Of a stretch of DNA of 64,000 nt, positions 1 through 11,340 are shown in pieces. The stretch's first letter is position 1. Each line of letters starts with the position of its first letter. The position numbers and the translations under genes were made by a program. Origin of the DNA: Lutraria lutraria (taxonomy: Eukaryota; Mollusca; Bivalvia; Venerida; Mactridae); contig OZ026848.1 in NCBI GenBank assembly GCA_964023205.1, forward strand, positions 32,723,912 to 32,787,911, in the 5' to 3' direction. The notes beneath the pieces are model-generated. The model was given only the letters and a program-made list of their open reading frames with translations. It searched no databases and had not been told where the DNA came from.

Positions 1-60
1 TGTGTGATGCACCTCTATATGCACAAGAAAGATGGCTATGGTCTCTGACTCTGTCTGCCC

Positions 61-1125
61 CTAACATTGTCTCGAAATATGACAATAGTCAGCTTCTTGA
101 AAAGATTGCTCCTGTACTGGTGTGAGTTGCATCGGTTTAACCTGACTGAGTATTTCGCATATACTTTGCTCTTCTTCTAACAAACATTTATAGAAGGTGT
201 CAATTACATTAGGGCCCCGATATATTTGCGCTTGCTTTGACAATTCGTCGTTGGTACATTTAACTAGGTATGAAAACCCGCATGGTTCGTGCTTTTTGTA
301 TGGAGTAGTAGATGACTTATCAGGATCTGGATCGCAGGAACTGCTGGTTGAACAAAACTTTCCAAATCAGCGTAGATTACGAAAGGGACTTTCAATTGTT
401 TGTGAATGTTATTAAATGTACCCATTGTTTGTCTTCAGACTTTAGGAAACTTAGTTTTTGTGGCCCATGGGAAGAACAATAGGGAATATGCTCGTTTAGT
501 AAACCAACAAGTGTAAAACCGTGAAGACAGTAGTTACAACAGTATGTTTGACCATCATGTAAGGTTCGATTCCCTAACAAGCGACTGAGGTTTCTAATCA
601 GACCTTAATGTCTTATGTAACCTTTAGAAAACCACAGTAGATTGACATGATTCGACATGTTTCTGCAATTGGTGACTTGTAGAGGGTATACTTCATTTCC
701 CTCTAAACCAAACACATTGACGGAAATGTTATTTTGTTTCTCGAATTTACACATTTGTGACATGGGAACTGGAAAAATCAAGCCCTGATAAATCAATTTC
801 TTTCTCAAATGCTGCATAATGGCTAACACGCGCTGGGTGATCTGAGCCGCCGACAGGGTGGATGGCGGCTAATATAGACCACAGAAAACATTTTTGGTCA
901 TCATTTTGTATGTTAAGTACTGCCTTTTTGATGGAATTTTCTTTGGTAAGGGGATGTAACTAATGCCCTCTAATGGCGAGTACTCTGCTACATTAACCTA
1001 TAATTTGATAATTTTATCTTTGGTCCAACCACTCCCAACCCGCTCAAAGTTTTGATAACCGTTATGTAAATTCTGAAAAGCATCTGATAGTTGTTCTTCT
1101 ATTTGAGAAACATTTGTCATGGCAA
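61..1125 (-). pseudogene. Polinton/Maverick-type DNA polymerase B, N-terminal domain (decayed)
   Basis: Minus-strand pieces in three frames read as the part of a protein-primed family B polymerase (Polinton/Maverick self-synthesising transposon, adintovirus-like) that precedes the exonuclease and palm. In protein order: a GSGW segment near 1040-1125, YSPLEGISYIPLP near 950-1000, then ORF pieces at 605-829 (KFEKQNNISVNVFG, HVNLLW), 392-580 (a Cys/His segment, CCNYCLHGF and HIPYCSSHGPQK) and 61-243 (ILSQVKPMQLTP, YCHI). Order and spacing match the family as I know it. Stops and frame changes interrupt it at about 1010, 870 and 590, and catalytic polymerase motifs would lie left of base 1, outside the window. 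In the family the enzyme replicates the transposon from a protein primer; this copy looks dead. I am confident of the family and less so of exact ends. Confidence 0.8.
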
Positions 1126-1229
1126 AGCTGGAAGACCTGAATACGGGCTCAGCATACACAGCATTTTTTCATTATGCTTTACAAACTTGACAAATAAAAT
1201 TATGAATCATTTCATACCTTTTACATGTT

Positions 1230-2001
1230 TTAGCGGATTAGTGAGAATATCCGAAATGGAAACTTCATTGTCCTTAAAAACTGAAGAACGTTCCATAAAT
1301 TTGCAGCACTCGGTTCAACGGTCACTGACTGGGCTGTATTGTCTAAAGCGGAAGTTCTTCCAGCTTCATACTGATGACGGCGTTTCCAATTCTCCCGCCT
1401 TGTCACACATCCGTCACGTGCATCAGTCCGCCGTCCGTAAAATATTTCGGGCAATGGACGATGACACCATTTACATTCACGGCCTCGTTCTCCGCAGGAC
1501 TCGCAAAACATTTTACCGGGTAAGAGTTCTTTTGAACACATATTGCATGAATTCCACACGGCTTTTACTTTCTTCATATTTGATCCCTCATCAGACTCTG
1601 GTGCTTTCCTTTTCTGCGGCTGTGTTTCTTGTATTTCATGTCCGCTAACTGCTGGTGGAACATTTTCTACATGCTGTTGCATATTCCGCCGTAGAATATC
1701 TTGCCGCCTAAATTCATTTAAGCAATGAGGGCATTTAATTACTGTGCATGGTTCTTTTATGTCTCAGTAAATGAGATTTCTGCTTGAACCGCGCTTCGCA
1801 CACATCGCAAGTAAGTGGTAGATCTTTTGTTATATCATCTGCCAGTAACTGCAGTCGACGCAAGCTCTGTTCGGTGTCAGTTTCAATAGACAACCCATGG
1901 TACTGTGCCCAGTAGTCCAACTTAGTTACAGTATTTATTTTATACATCTGCTGTTTGTTCATTCCTAAAATAAACACAATGCGCACTCTCTTTATAGTCA
2001 T
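1230..2001 (-). pseudogene. Polinton PolB leader: C2H2 zinc fingers and Cys-rich region, frameshifted
   Basis: Two minus-strand open segments lie directly upstream of the polymerase remnant. The first (1735-2001) ends in a canonical zinc finger, C-X2-C-X12-H-X4-H, beginning CDVCEARFKQKSHLLRH. Its frame closes at a stop, but one base away in another frame a second finger begins (CPHCLNEFRRQ, about 1670-1725) with Asn in place of the first zinc-binding His. It runs into the second segment (1230-1682): a basic stretch, several CxxC pairs (CNMC, CESC, CKWC), then RRENWKRRHQYE and SALDNTAQSVTVEP. This arrangement of fingers plus Cys-rich leader is what I know from N-terminal extensions of animal Polinton polymerases. 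A single-base frameshift between the fingers is the simplest reading; a tiny intron is less likely. Confidence 0.7.
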
Positions 2002-2937
2002 TCATTACTCATAACAGAGAAATACATAATTATAAACTTTACATGATACATGAAACCGTATAAATTATAATTATATAATGTATATCATTCCCACCAAATA
2101 TTCTGAAATGCTCACTAGTAGTTTGAACTGGAGTAAAAAGGTTAAGTGAAAATCCTTTAAGTATTCTGAATTACAAATTGCTGATTATATAAAAGAAAGT
2201 GAAAAAGCATGGTATGATACATTTTTATTGAACTTTAAGTCACTCATTAAGTGTACTGTAAATCACTGGGTTCAGGGTTCTCACTAGACTTCAAAAGTTG
2301 AGAGTCAAAATTACCCTAGCTGATAGAAATTTGAAGAGTCAACAAAATTTCTTATAAATACAATAGTAAATTTGGCCCTTTGGTTCCAATTCTCAAGAGT
2401 CAAAAGTTTTATTTTGCTGATTTCAAGATTCAAAATGTCATTTTAAGGGTCAAAGGAGAGCCCTGTGGTTAGCAAGAAAATTACACAGATTCCTGCAGAT
2501 ATGTTATGTATTCTACGATCAAAGATATGAAAGTTTCAACATGAATTCGATGATGTGATGTTACTCGAGTATCCTGTACATTTGGATATTGTTTTTTTAA
2601 ATCAAGAGTCATATGTGTTCTGCAATTATATCACGATAATGAAATATATTCAATTAGCCAGAGACATAGAAAATATCACATGCGATTTTCATAAATTCTG
2701 TAGGAGGAAAACTCAAAAACGAAATAACAAACATATAAATTATACATTTTCTGAAATTTTAAACATTTGACTTCTGCTGGATATAATATTTTTGTTACAT
2801 TTTTTAAGTTAATTTTAGCTATATCCACTTGAATGTATTCGGTCTGAAAATAATTGGTACCACTAGAATATTTTTAATTGCATAAGTTGGTAGTATAAAC
2901 TAATAGTCATTATCTGTTCTAATGGTGGTGTCTTATC
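2002..2937. other. AT-rich spacer with no supported gene
   Basis: Nothing coding is supported. The stretch holds runs of 'gagtcaa/aagagtc' wording near 2295-2460. A diverged repeat at about 2687-2805 reappears inverted at 25,690-25,795. Confidence 0.5.
2687..2805 (+). repeat. Diverged dispersed repeat, copy 1
   Basis: The segment from 'ataaattctgtagg' to 'ctgctggatataatattttt' matches the reverse complement of 25,690-25,795, with small insertions and substitutions. Family unknown. Confidence 0.5.
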
Positions 2938-3710
2938 AATGGTAGGATACTACGTCATCGCGCACAATACTCGTACGAAGCGAAATTCATTTTTTGAAAC
3001 AAACAGCATTGGATTATTCGATTTGATTAGTTCTTGTATAATATTTCATTAACAAGACAAGATCAGCAATGTAAGGTCTAAGGCACTGCTGTATGATACT
3101 TGAAAAAGTTTGAAGACAATTTAACAAAGTGTAACTTTTGCAGCAAAATGTTAATCGTAAGATCATAATTATTAAGATGCAGCCATACAATATTTCCCAT
3201 GATCATACATTCAGACAAAAGAATTTTGACAAATGAAATAGGATTTGTTAAAATGGTTCCAGGATGGACCTTTTCACTTACACGATCCAGGATGGACCGT
3301 TTTAATACTTTAATTAATGTAAGCGAAAATACCAACAAAGAGAGGAAAAATACATAATGCACTTTGACTTAAATGCTATACAAACACTCGGTGAAAATCC
3401 GTTCTGTACATTCACGACCGATTAAGTGAAAAACACCAATGATATGTTAGTTTTGTGACAGAATCCATGATAGACCTCTGAAAAGAAATATCTAAAACAT
3501 CTTTCGGGATCAAACTGGCTTATCAACACAACAAAATCGTACTGCACCATTATGAACTTGAAACATGTAGTTGCTTGACGTACAACTTAGATTTTTTTCA
3601 AAAATGTACATTTAAAAGTGAAAAATAACATTTTATCTTTTTTGTTTACGTTTTCGTGACCAGGGAAGACCCTTATAACATGTGGCGCGATGACTATGTA
3701 TCCTACCATT
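2938..3710. mobile_element. 773-bp terminal-inverted-repeat element with 14-bp flanking duplication
   Basis: The left end starts aatggtaggatac and the right end finishes gtatcctaccatt. Over the first 26 bases the two ends match in inverted orientation at 23 positions, including gtcatcgcgc. The element is bracketed by the direct repeat ggtggtgtcttatc at 2924-2937 and 3711-3724. It has no transposase-like ORF, so it is non-autonomous. The short ORFs inside it look like chance. A 14-bp target duplication is longer than cut-and-paste superfamilies usually leave. Confidence 0.65.
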
Positions 3711-3724
3711 GGTGGTGTCTTATC

Positions 3725-4379
3725 TTTGATCATCTGACACATAAATTCTCCATTTGCCAGGATACATTTTAGTCTTTTAATCATAATTCAGTTCATGTTG
3801 GAGTATTATTCTAAGTTCATAAAACATCTCACCATTAGTTACGTTTTAATGATATTGCATCAACAAGATATAGCATTGACATAAACATGTAAGAAAATCA
3901 AACAAAATTGCAATCACCATCTGTATTTGTGAAAGAGCTAGCTGATGATTTGTCTCTTAAATGTCATAATATATTGATATGTAGATTTGCTTCTTAAATC
4001 CTGAGTCTTAATTGATCCTAAACAGTTTTGATACTAGACTACATTATATAAAAACATATTATACGGTAAAGACGTTAATTTGATGGTTATGATTCGGTAA
4101 AAAGTTCATTTTGTTCCGGACAACCCAGATTTTCCAGTCTACTTGACTGGCAGCAAGTAGAAACATATGATATGTCCACACCCCTGTGACGGTTTAATGA
4201 AGGTGGTGTTGGCAACAAATAAAGATGCACTAAATTTACAGATGTGGCTATGAAGGTTGACAGTGCTGTTTCAAAACCTAGTGCCAATATTTAAAATAAA
4301 TATGTGCTGCATACCATGTATGTATTAATCATTGGACTATTCTCTGTCATTTTTGTTTTTAAAATCAAACTGACTTAAG
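3725..4379. other. Spacer with no supported gene
   Basis: AT-rich sequence between the TIR element and the gypsy remnant. I see no conserved protein and no repeat copy shared with the rest of the window. Confidence 0.4.
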
Positions 4380-6110
4380 CATGTCTCCCCTGCCATGAGG
4401 CAAATATATGTTTTTGCCCTGACTGTCACGTTTTGTTTTCTCTTTCGATTTTTTTTGTTTGTTCAATAATTCAAATAGTTTTTCTTTTTGATCATCTGTG
4501 TTTGAGAGATCAAATGGTTCATCCCAACATTTGGTGCAACATGATCTAAACTGTAGACAGAGTCGTTTTTAAATGGAGAGACTATAGCTTAAGTCATATT
4601 TCCCTTCAAATAAACATCATTATCTGTTGCGTTTGCTATCCTAAGTACAGCTTTACCCTCACAAACCTTAACCAGACATTTTGCACCAACAATTTTTCAT
4701 TAATGTTGTTATTTGCAAGATAAGTCGAATGTTCTAAAAGCACTTCATTTCCAGATTTGATCCTGGTAATCTTGACTTGAATAACCTGCTCAGTATTTAC
4801 TGTAATTTCGGTGGGCCCGATAGATCTTGCATAACCAGTATCAATCCTTAAACTGCAAACCCTTATATTCTGAATAAGCATCTGCTTAGCCCTAATGTCA
4901 ATTTTAATGTTCTGTTTTTCAAGAAAATCATGCCCCAAAATTAAAGAATGGTGTAAAACTATCAGGAAATTATGTGAAATAGTCAAGGACCCACAGCTAA
5001 TATCTAAACAATTTTTTCCATCCACAACATGACATGTTCCACCGACACCTAGAATAGCGACATACTCATTTGGAAGAAAATTTTGTTTTCTGACTTGGAA
5101 AAACTTTTTTAGACATTTTAGTATCAACAGGTTTTACATTATATTAGTTCTGACATAATGCCTACAGATCTTTGTGCCCATCTACTGGTCTGACTGTGTC
5201 ACCCCGGCAGACAGGCGCTAATTCCTATCTTGGACCTTGATTTTGTCCAGACTGGTTCCAAACTCTAAGACGACTATACCTACATTTTGATTTAAAATGA
5301 TCTTTGCCATTACATCTATAACAAATCTGATCCACTGCCTTACAAGATCTTTAAAAAATGCACCTACCTCCACATCTATGACATGTTTGGTCACTTTGGT
5401 GCTGATCCTGTAAATCTGGAGACCTTTGTGGTGGTCGATTTGATCTAACTGGTGGTGGTGGACCAGCGGACCTCTGATGCTGCCAGGCAGATTTAGGTGT
5501 TCTCTGGTTGGACTGAGCCTGCTGTTGCGCCAATGTTGTGGACAGTTGGGCCACAGCTACCGTCTAAATACTCATTGTGCTCTCCAAAGAGCTGGTGCTT
5601 GCGGTTGTTGGTGTCTGTCTTATATTGGTCAATCGTCTCAGAAAATTTATAATTTCACTGAAACTCATGGTGCCATGAGTTGATATGGCCGAGCTGATGT
5701 TAGGCTTTAGGCCATTGAGTGCATGTTGCACTTCACCCGTCACACTACCTGAAGTTTTGAGCGTCTTTGCTCCCAGACGTGTGATGAAGTCTTAAAATTC
5801 TGGACTCTCATTCTCCATTTGTTTCATCCCAAAAATTTCGAATGTGAAGGGTTTTCTTGCTTGTACTAGTATTTATTTACAAGCAAGGTTTCTTAGATCA
5901 TCGGTTCTAACCTTAATGTTGCTGGCATCGCCATAGATAGGTAGTTCACTGGTTCTAGTGGTGGAAAACTGATATCTACTTCGTGTTGATCTCGGTGTCT
6001 CCCAGCGGTGGTGTTGTTGGCTGTCCTTGCGACCTGGTCTGTACTATGTTCACAGCTGATGGTCTAGATATGAATACGATAACCTCGCTCGGCTAATAAT
6101 GGGAGGCTGT
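4380..6110 (-). pseudogene. Ty3/gypsy-like retrotransposon remnant (gag, nucleocapsid, protease)
   Basis: Read on the minus strand, about 5560-6100 holds a broken Gag, including a segment reading SFSEIINFLRRL. A Q/P-rich tail at 5351-5554 leads to two nucleocapsid knuckles. The first (CHRC, about 5350-5390) has Ile where His is expected and a stop codon inside it. The second (about 5270-5315) is a complete C-X2-C-X4-H-X4-C. The protease-like ORF at 4636-5127 contains the C-terminal aspartic-protease signature LILGHDFLEKQNIKIDI, but the place where the catalytic D-T/S-G belongs (about 5118-5131) reads VDT followed by Lys. At 4390-4560 comes FDLSNTDDQKEKLFELL, resembling the linker before Ty3-type reverse transcriptase. 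RT, RNase H, integrase and LTRs are absent. It is a dead, truncated insertion. Confidence 0.7.
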
Positions 6111-6570
6111 GAACGGTTGTCTACCCTGCACGTTTGATGTCGTAACTTCCCTCTTACGGACACACTTTAGAGATCTATAAAAAATCAGGAAGTATTTGTC
6201 CATTCCTCGTATTTTATTTTACAAAGGTATATTCACATGTTGAGTCAGCATAAGAGTAACTTTACCGCGGAAAGACACCAACGACCAAAAAAGGGTCCTG
6301 ACCAATGGACATCATCGTTACAAAATGTTAGCGGAAGGCGCAGCCAATGAAATTTGAGGAACTTCTGTCCGAGTATGAGACGCTGGAAGCTTGGACCGAA
6401 AAGGTGCTAAAGGGGCTTTTGTTCGAAACCATCAAAATATGCCTTAAGCCGGAATGTTTGTGTACATTACAATCAACAGAAATTAACGGTTTAAAAGTCT
6501 TAATTTTTGGTGCATTAAACCTAAAGTACTCTTGAGCTAAACTTAGAAACAAATCCCGATCTAAAAATAG
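6111..6570. other. Spacer between gypsy remnant and tandem array
   Basis: No conserved product recognised. The overlapping short ORFs near 6328-6573 on both strands have no visible family signature. The array starts abruptly at 'catatctaga' (6571). Confidence 0.4.
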
Positions 6571-7638
6571 CATATCTAGAACAAACCAGCTATAACCAGT
6601 TCCAATGAGTGGTATGTTATAAAAACTCAGTTTGTGAATTTTCTTTCACATGAGTTAAACAATTCATTCTGTTTAGTTCTGTTATTACTTTGTTTGGATA
6701 TTGGGAATCTACGGCAGCTCATTATTGAACCAAAAATGTAAGTTTTATTTCAACAAATTATATTTACCATAAATTATAATTGTATAATTGCATCTGAAGC
6801 TATACATAAGTGTGCTTTCAACATGTTCCATTACATTGGTGGCTAGTTATGTCTAGTGTCTTCTGCGTTATAAAAATATTACAAGATATTCGTGTATAGA
6901 AAACAATTTGAGCATATTTAACTATAAAACAGAAAACTTAAATTGTTTGGTTGTTTTGGCGACTTGATTTCAATTTCAGCGAATGTTGTTTCTACATATT
7001 GCTCGCACTAGAGACGTATAAATATCACGTATCACTACTAATTTTCACAAAGAAAATCCTGATTTTGTAGTAAATAAAATTTCTGATATCACATGTACAT
7101 GCATAAATTTTCCATTTTCTGAAAATTTATTTTTAAAACTATTGCTGTCGAGTTTTTCAAATATCAATGCTGACTGTTAGTTTTATTACACTATACTACC
7201 TACTTATGCAATTTTAAACAAAAATAATCTAGTCGTACCCATCTTTTCAGGCCGATTACATTCTAGTAGGTATAGCTAAAAACTAACTGAAACAGGAGCT
7301 TTCAGAAGACAGCACGCTCGACTTTTATAAAATGCTTGATAGCGGAGAAAAATCTAAGTGAAAAGCGTCATAACACTGGAGATACCGTTAACAGAGTTAT
7401 GCTGCTTGTCCTACAGATGCGCCTTGTCCCCATAAGGAAGTATTCAAAGTTTGAGTTGAATATCTTTGAAAAATCTTCAAAATATTGTACTATTTTACCT
7501 ATTTAAAAAAAACATCTAGGTAAAAAAGGGGCATACCTCTAAACATACTGTTTACAGAGTTATCCTGCTTGTCCTATAGATGCGCCTTGTAAAGTAAAAC
7601 CAATAAGCATCAGGTTACAAAATTGACATATGTATTAA

Positions 7639-9038
7639 CAGTGATTTTTTTTCAGGATTTTGTGAAGGGTCCGGTACCGTCAAAGTTGTGAAAAATTAGC
7701 GTTGTTTTCCCCCAAATTGTGAAAGAAATTGTCCATAATTGTGAAAATAGGAACATTAATTAACCATGTATTAAAATCAACCTAAAATAATCAATCATTT
7801 GGCATACTTTGGCTGCTGCTTTGGTCTGTGCTTTCTAATAATAAGTAGAATTGTGCGTCATGATTGTAACAAAGACCTATGTATGTATAGGTTTTTGATT
7901 GTAATTTACGTAATCTTAAAGATCGGGGTTTTTTTGGTGGTTAGGGATGGGGCCTTTTAAGATAAGATACCATAATTTGAAAGGTTTACATGAAATATCC
8001 ATTAGATGACATCCTAGCACCATGTGGTGCTGTTATCCGAAATTTGTTGTTCGAAATTAGTATACTTCGTGGACATATAAATGTACGACCATTCTTCAAA
8101 ATTAATGATTCTTTGATATTTTATCAACGATAATGCTTTATGCAACATGATATTGTAGTAGATATTCCATAAATACTATCAAAACATATGATCATATTAA
8201 CATCCAGTAAAGTATATAGCAACTTTCGGAAAATAGTTCAAAGTACGACCCGGACCGTACTGCATGGTACAAAACTTTATTTAATACCACTGACGATGCA
8301 GAAAGGAAGAACTCAATAGAATTGTCATCTGCATTATTACAGCTTTGGGCAATTAAAATTGGTGTTGATAGGTACAAACGAACAAACAACATTCATCGAC
8401 ATGGTCAATTAAAGATATGACTACATTTCTGTAAAATTGACCTACTTTCGTTTTCAGTGGTAAACAGAGCTATTTTCGGAAAATCAATCTAAAATAACAA
8501 ATGTTAGACACAGCATTTTCAGAAAATTGCACTCGTCATCGGACATTGAAGGGTTTATTTACAAATTGTTACCTTTTCTGGCAAATTTTTGAATAGGGAA
8601 AAACTGATTTTCGAAGGGAATTTTTGGTTTCTAAGTGGGGAAAAACTAGCCTATTTCGCTTAGGGATGATGCCGATATTCGCCATTTGTTACATAAGGTA
8701 AAAAAAAACATCTTAGATGCTTGACTTTTCGTCCGTATACCAGTTCACGTTGACATCGATTCACACGTAAGATTTACACATAAGTGAACCGAAAGTACTA
8801 TGCAAACTTAGAACTCTGCGCATGCGCACATTATACGGACGATGTTATTTTGGTACGAACATTCCGACGCTTTATTTCGAAATGATATACAATGATACGG
8901 TGTAAAATTGTGAATTTTAACACAAATTGTGAAAAATGTATCCATTTGTGAAAGGGTCCGTCGGACATAGTTTCAAGATTGTGAAAGGTCCGTTTGCAAT
9001 TGTGAATGGTACCACTTATATAGTGAAAAAAATCACTG
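7639..9038. mobile_element. 1400-bp terminal-inverted-repeat element, copy in unit 1
   Basis: Starts cagtgattttttttca and ends tgaaaaaaatcactg, an inverted match of about 15 bases. Subterminal regions are rich in 'ttgtgaa' and both contain ggtacc. No transposase ORF is present. The right terminus is confirmed independently by the partial copy at 28,658-29,198, which stops at the same cactg. Left flank is TTAA and right flank TTAG, so a TTAA (piggyBac-type) or TA duplication is possible but not shown. Confidence 0.6.
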
Positions 9039-9660
9039 TTAGTATAACCGTTCTATACGTTCATAAACGAAACTTGTCGACCCTCGTAAATATTCTCTAT
9101 AACGGCAAGCATGAAACTTGACGACCCTCGTAAATATAATCTATAAAGGCAAGCATGCCATTCCGTACTCATAATCAAAGTTAGGCAACTAAACAAATTA
9201 TTTAAAATACATATGTTATATGTATTCATAAATATTCTCAATGCTTATCAGCATAGACATTATAGTCTAGCAAATCAAAATGGCCGCCACGCCAAGTTAT
9301 CTAAATTCACATACTTAGATTAACTATTATAAAAAATGTATATACTTCAACGAAAGTATTCATATAATCTCAAGTCTAGTGAGTCTAGTATTATACTGAT
9401 AATACTCCAAATTACAAGAACAGCAAATTTGTTGTCTTAAAACCCAGTATTCATATTTATATGAATTAATTGATGAATGCATTTATACAATCCAAACATT
9501 CGAATACACCCGACACATGCAATATATACCATCTAGTTACAGTTAGGAAGCCACGCCTGTCTTAATCGCTGACATCAAAATGTAAATACACATCAAACTT
9601 CTCAAAATATCATTCTCAATGCTAACATTCTAAACTTTAGATCTACATTTCTGAACATTC

Positions 9661-10098
9661 CTATACCATTTTACATGGTGTGTAATTTTCTTTTTTGGTC
9701 GGTAAATCTATCCATTCAACAACATTAGAAATAAAACGACCATCGTGCAAAAGCAACGGCCAACATTTTGAAGATTGCCAATACGGTATGATTCCATTAA
9801 CTTTGTCGACTTGCAATTCAGTTTTAATAACTCTTGCGAGTATTAAAACAGGAGGGACAAATAACCCCCTAATACTCAGCAAATACAACTACGCCCGCGC
9901 AATTTTCATTCCAAAACTGAGAATAAAAAAAATTTGACAAAGGTAATTTGTTGTTGTGATTGGATGTGAACCAATCTATTTCTAGTCTACCCAATTTTTG
10001 CCACAATCATTTTATCATTATAACTTGACGATGATATTCACAGCTTGATTATCAGTAAACCATTTAACCTTACGCCCTCCCAAAATATGACTGAGAGA
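9661..10098 (-). pseudogene. DIRS-like retrotransposon 3' fragment, unit 1
   Basis: On the minus strand, split over frames, the piece reads KVKWFTDNQAVN (RNase H, about 10,035-10,080), then SNHNNKLPLSNFF, then PPVLILARVI and GIIPYWQSSKCWPLL (9661-9888). This is the order I know for the RNase H to C-terminal region of DIRS-type RT/RNase H proteins. Stops and frame changes make it non-functional, and about 60 residues after TDNQAV appear to be missing. It ends at the filler junction. It preserves the uninterrupted site into which the foldback element jumped in the unit-4 copy. Confidence 0.7.
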
Positions 10099-10276
10099 CT
10101 GCCAACTTCACGCTGCTGGGCATGTCTGCTAGGCTGCTGGGCTGCCAACTTCACGCTGCTAGGCTGCTGGGCTGCCAACTTCACGGACATTAAACAGAGC
10201 TATTTTCGGAAAATCAATCTAAAATAACAAATGTTAGACACAGCATTTTCAGAAAATTGCACTCGTCATCGGACAT
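10099..10276. repeat. Unit 1/2 junction: 30-bp filler repeats plus copied 86-bp segment
   Basis: After the DIRS-like fragment breaks off come about three partial copies of a ~30-bp GC-richer repeat (ctgccaacttcacgctgct, aggctgctggg) up to ~10,187. Then 10,191-10,276 is an exact copy of 8461-8546 from inside the 1400-bp element. Its final 'cat' overlaps the start of unit 2. The same junction occurs at 13,808-13,985 and 17,518-17,695. Confidence 0.85.
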
Positions 10277-11340
10277 ATCTAGAACAAACCAGCTATAACA
10301 TGTTCCAATGAGTGGTATGTTATAAAAACTCAGTTTGTGAATTTTCTTTCACATGAGTTAAACAATTCATTCTGTTTAGTTCTGTTATTACTTTGTTTGG
10401 ATATTGGGAATCTACGACAGCTCATTATTGAACCAAAAATGTAAGTTTTATTTCAACAAATTATATTTACCATAAATTATAATTGTATAATTGCATCTGA
10501 AACGATACATAGATGTGCTTTCAACATGTTCCATTACATTGATGGCTAGTTATGTCTAGTGTCTTCTGCGTTATAAAAATATTACAAGATATTCGTGTAT
10601 AGAAAACAATTTGAGCATATTTAACTATAAAACAGAAAACTTAAATTGTTTGGTTGTTTTGGCGACTTGATTTCAATTTCAGCGAATGTTGTTTCTACAT
10701 ATTGCTCGCACTAGAGACGTATAAATATCACGTATCACTACTAATTTTCACAAAGAAAATCCTGATTTTGTAGTAAATAAAATTTCTGATATTACATGTA
10801 CATGCATAAATTTTCCATTTTCTGAAAATTTATTTTTAAAACTATTGCTGTCGAGTTTTTCAAATATCAATGCTGACTGTTAGTTTTATTACACTATACT
10901 ACCTACTTATGCAATTTTAAACAAAAATAATCTAGTCGTACCCATCTTTTCAGGCCGATTACATTCTAGTAGGTATAGCTAAAAACTAACTGAAACAGGA
11001 GCTTTCAGAAGACAGCACGCTCGACTTTTATAAAATGCTTGATAGCGGAGAAAAATCTAAGTGAAAAGCGTCATAACACTGGAGATACCGTTAACAGAGT
11101 TATGCTGCTTGTCCTACAGATGCGCCTTGTCCCCATAAGGAAGTATTCAAAGTTTGAGTTGAATATCTTTGAAAATCTTCAAAATATTGTACTATTTTAC
11201 CTATTTAAAAAAAACATCTAGGTAAAAAAGGGGCATACCTCTAAACATACTGTTTACAGAGTTATTCTGCTTGTCCTATAGATGCGCCTTGTAAAGTAAA
11301 ATCAATAAGCATCAGGTTACAAAATTGACATATGTATTAA

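Larger units (their letters stand above)
6571..10273. repeat. Tandem unit 1
   Basis: 3703 bp. It differs from the other units by scattered substitutions (for example ctacggcagctc against ctacgacagctc) and lacks eight bases present near 12,994 in unit 2. Confidence 0.9.

Noticed and set aside
1091..1648. 185-codon plus-strand ORF
   Set aside because: Antisense shadow of the Polinton leader, which has recognisable zinc-binding motifs on the minus strand.
8192..8392. 66-codon minus-strand ORF repeated in all four tandem units, as are several other short ORFs
   Set aside because: Conservation is explained by recent duplication of the DNA; the ORFs have no domains and lie inside the ORF-less TIR element or flanks.
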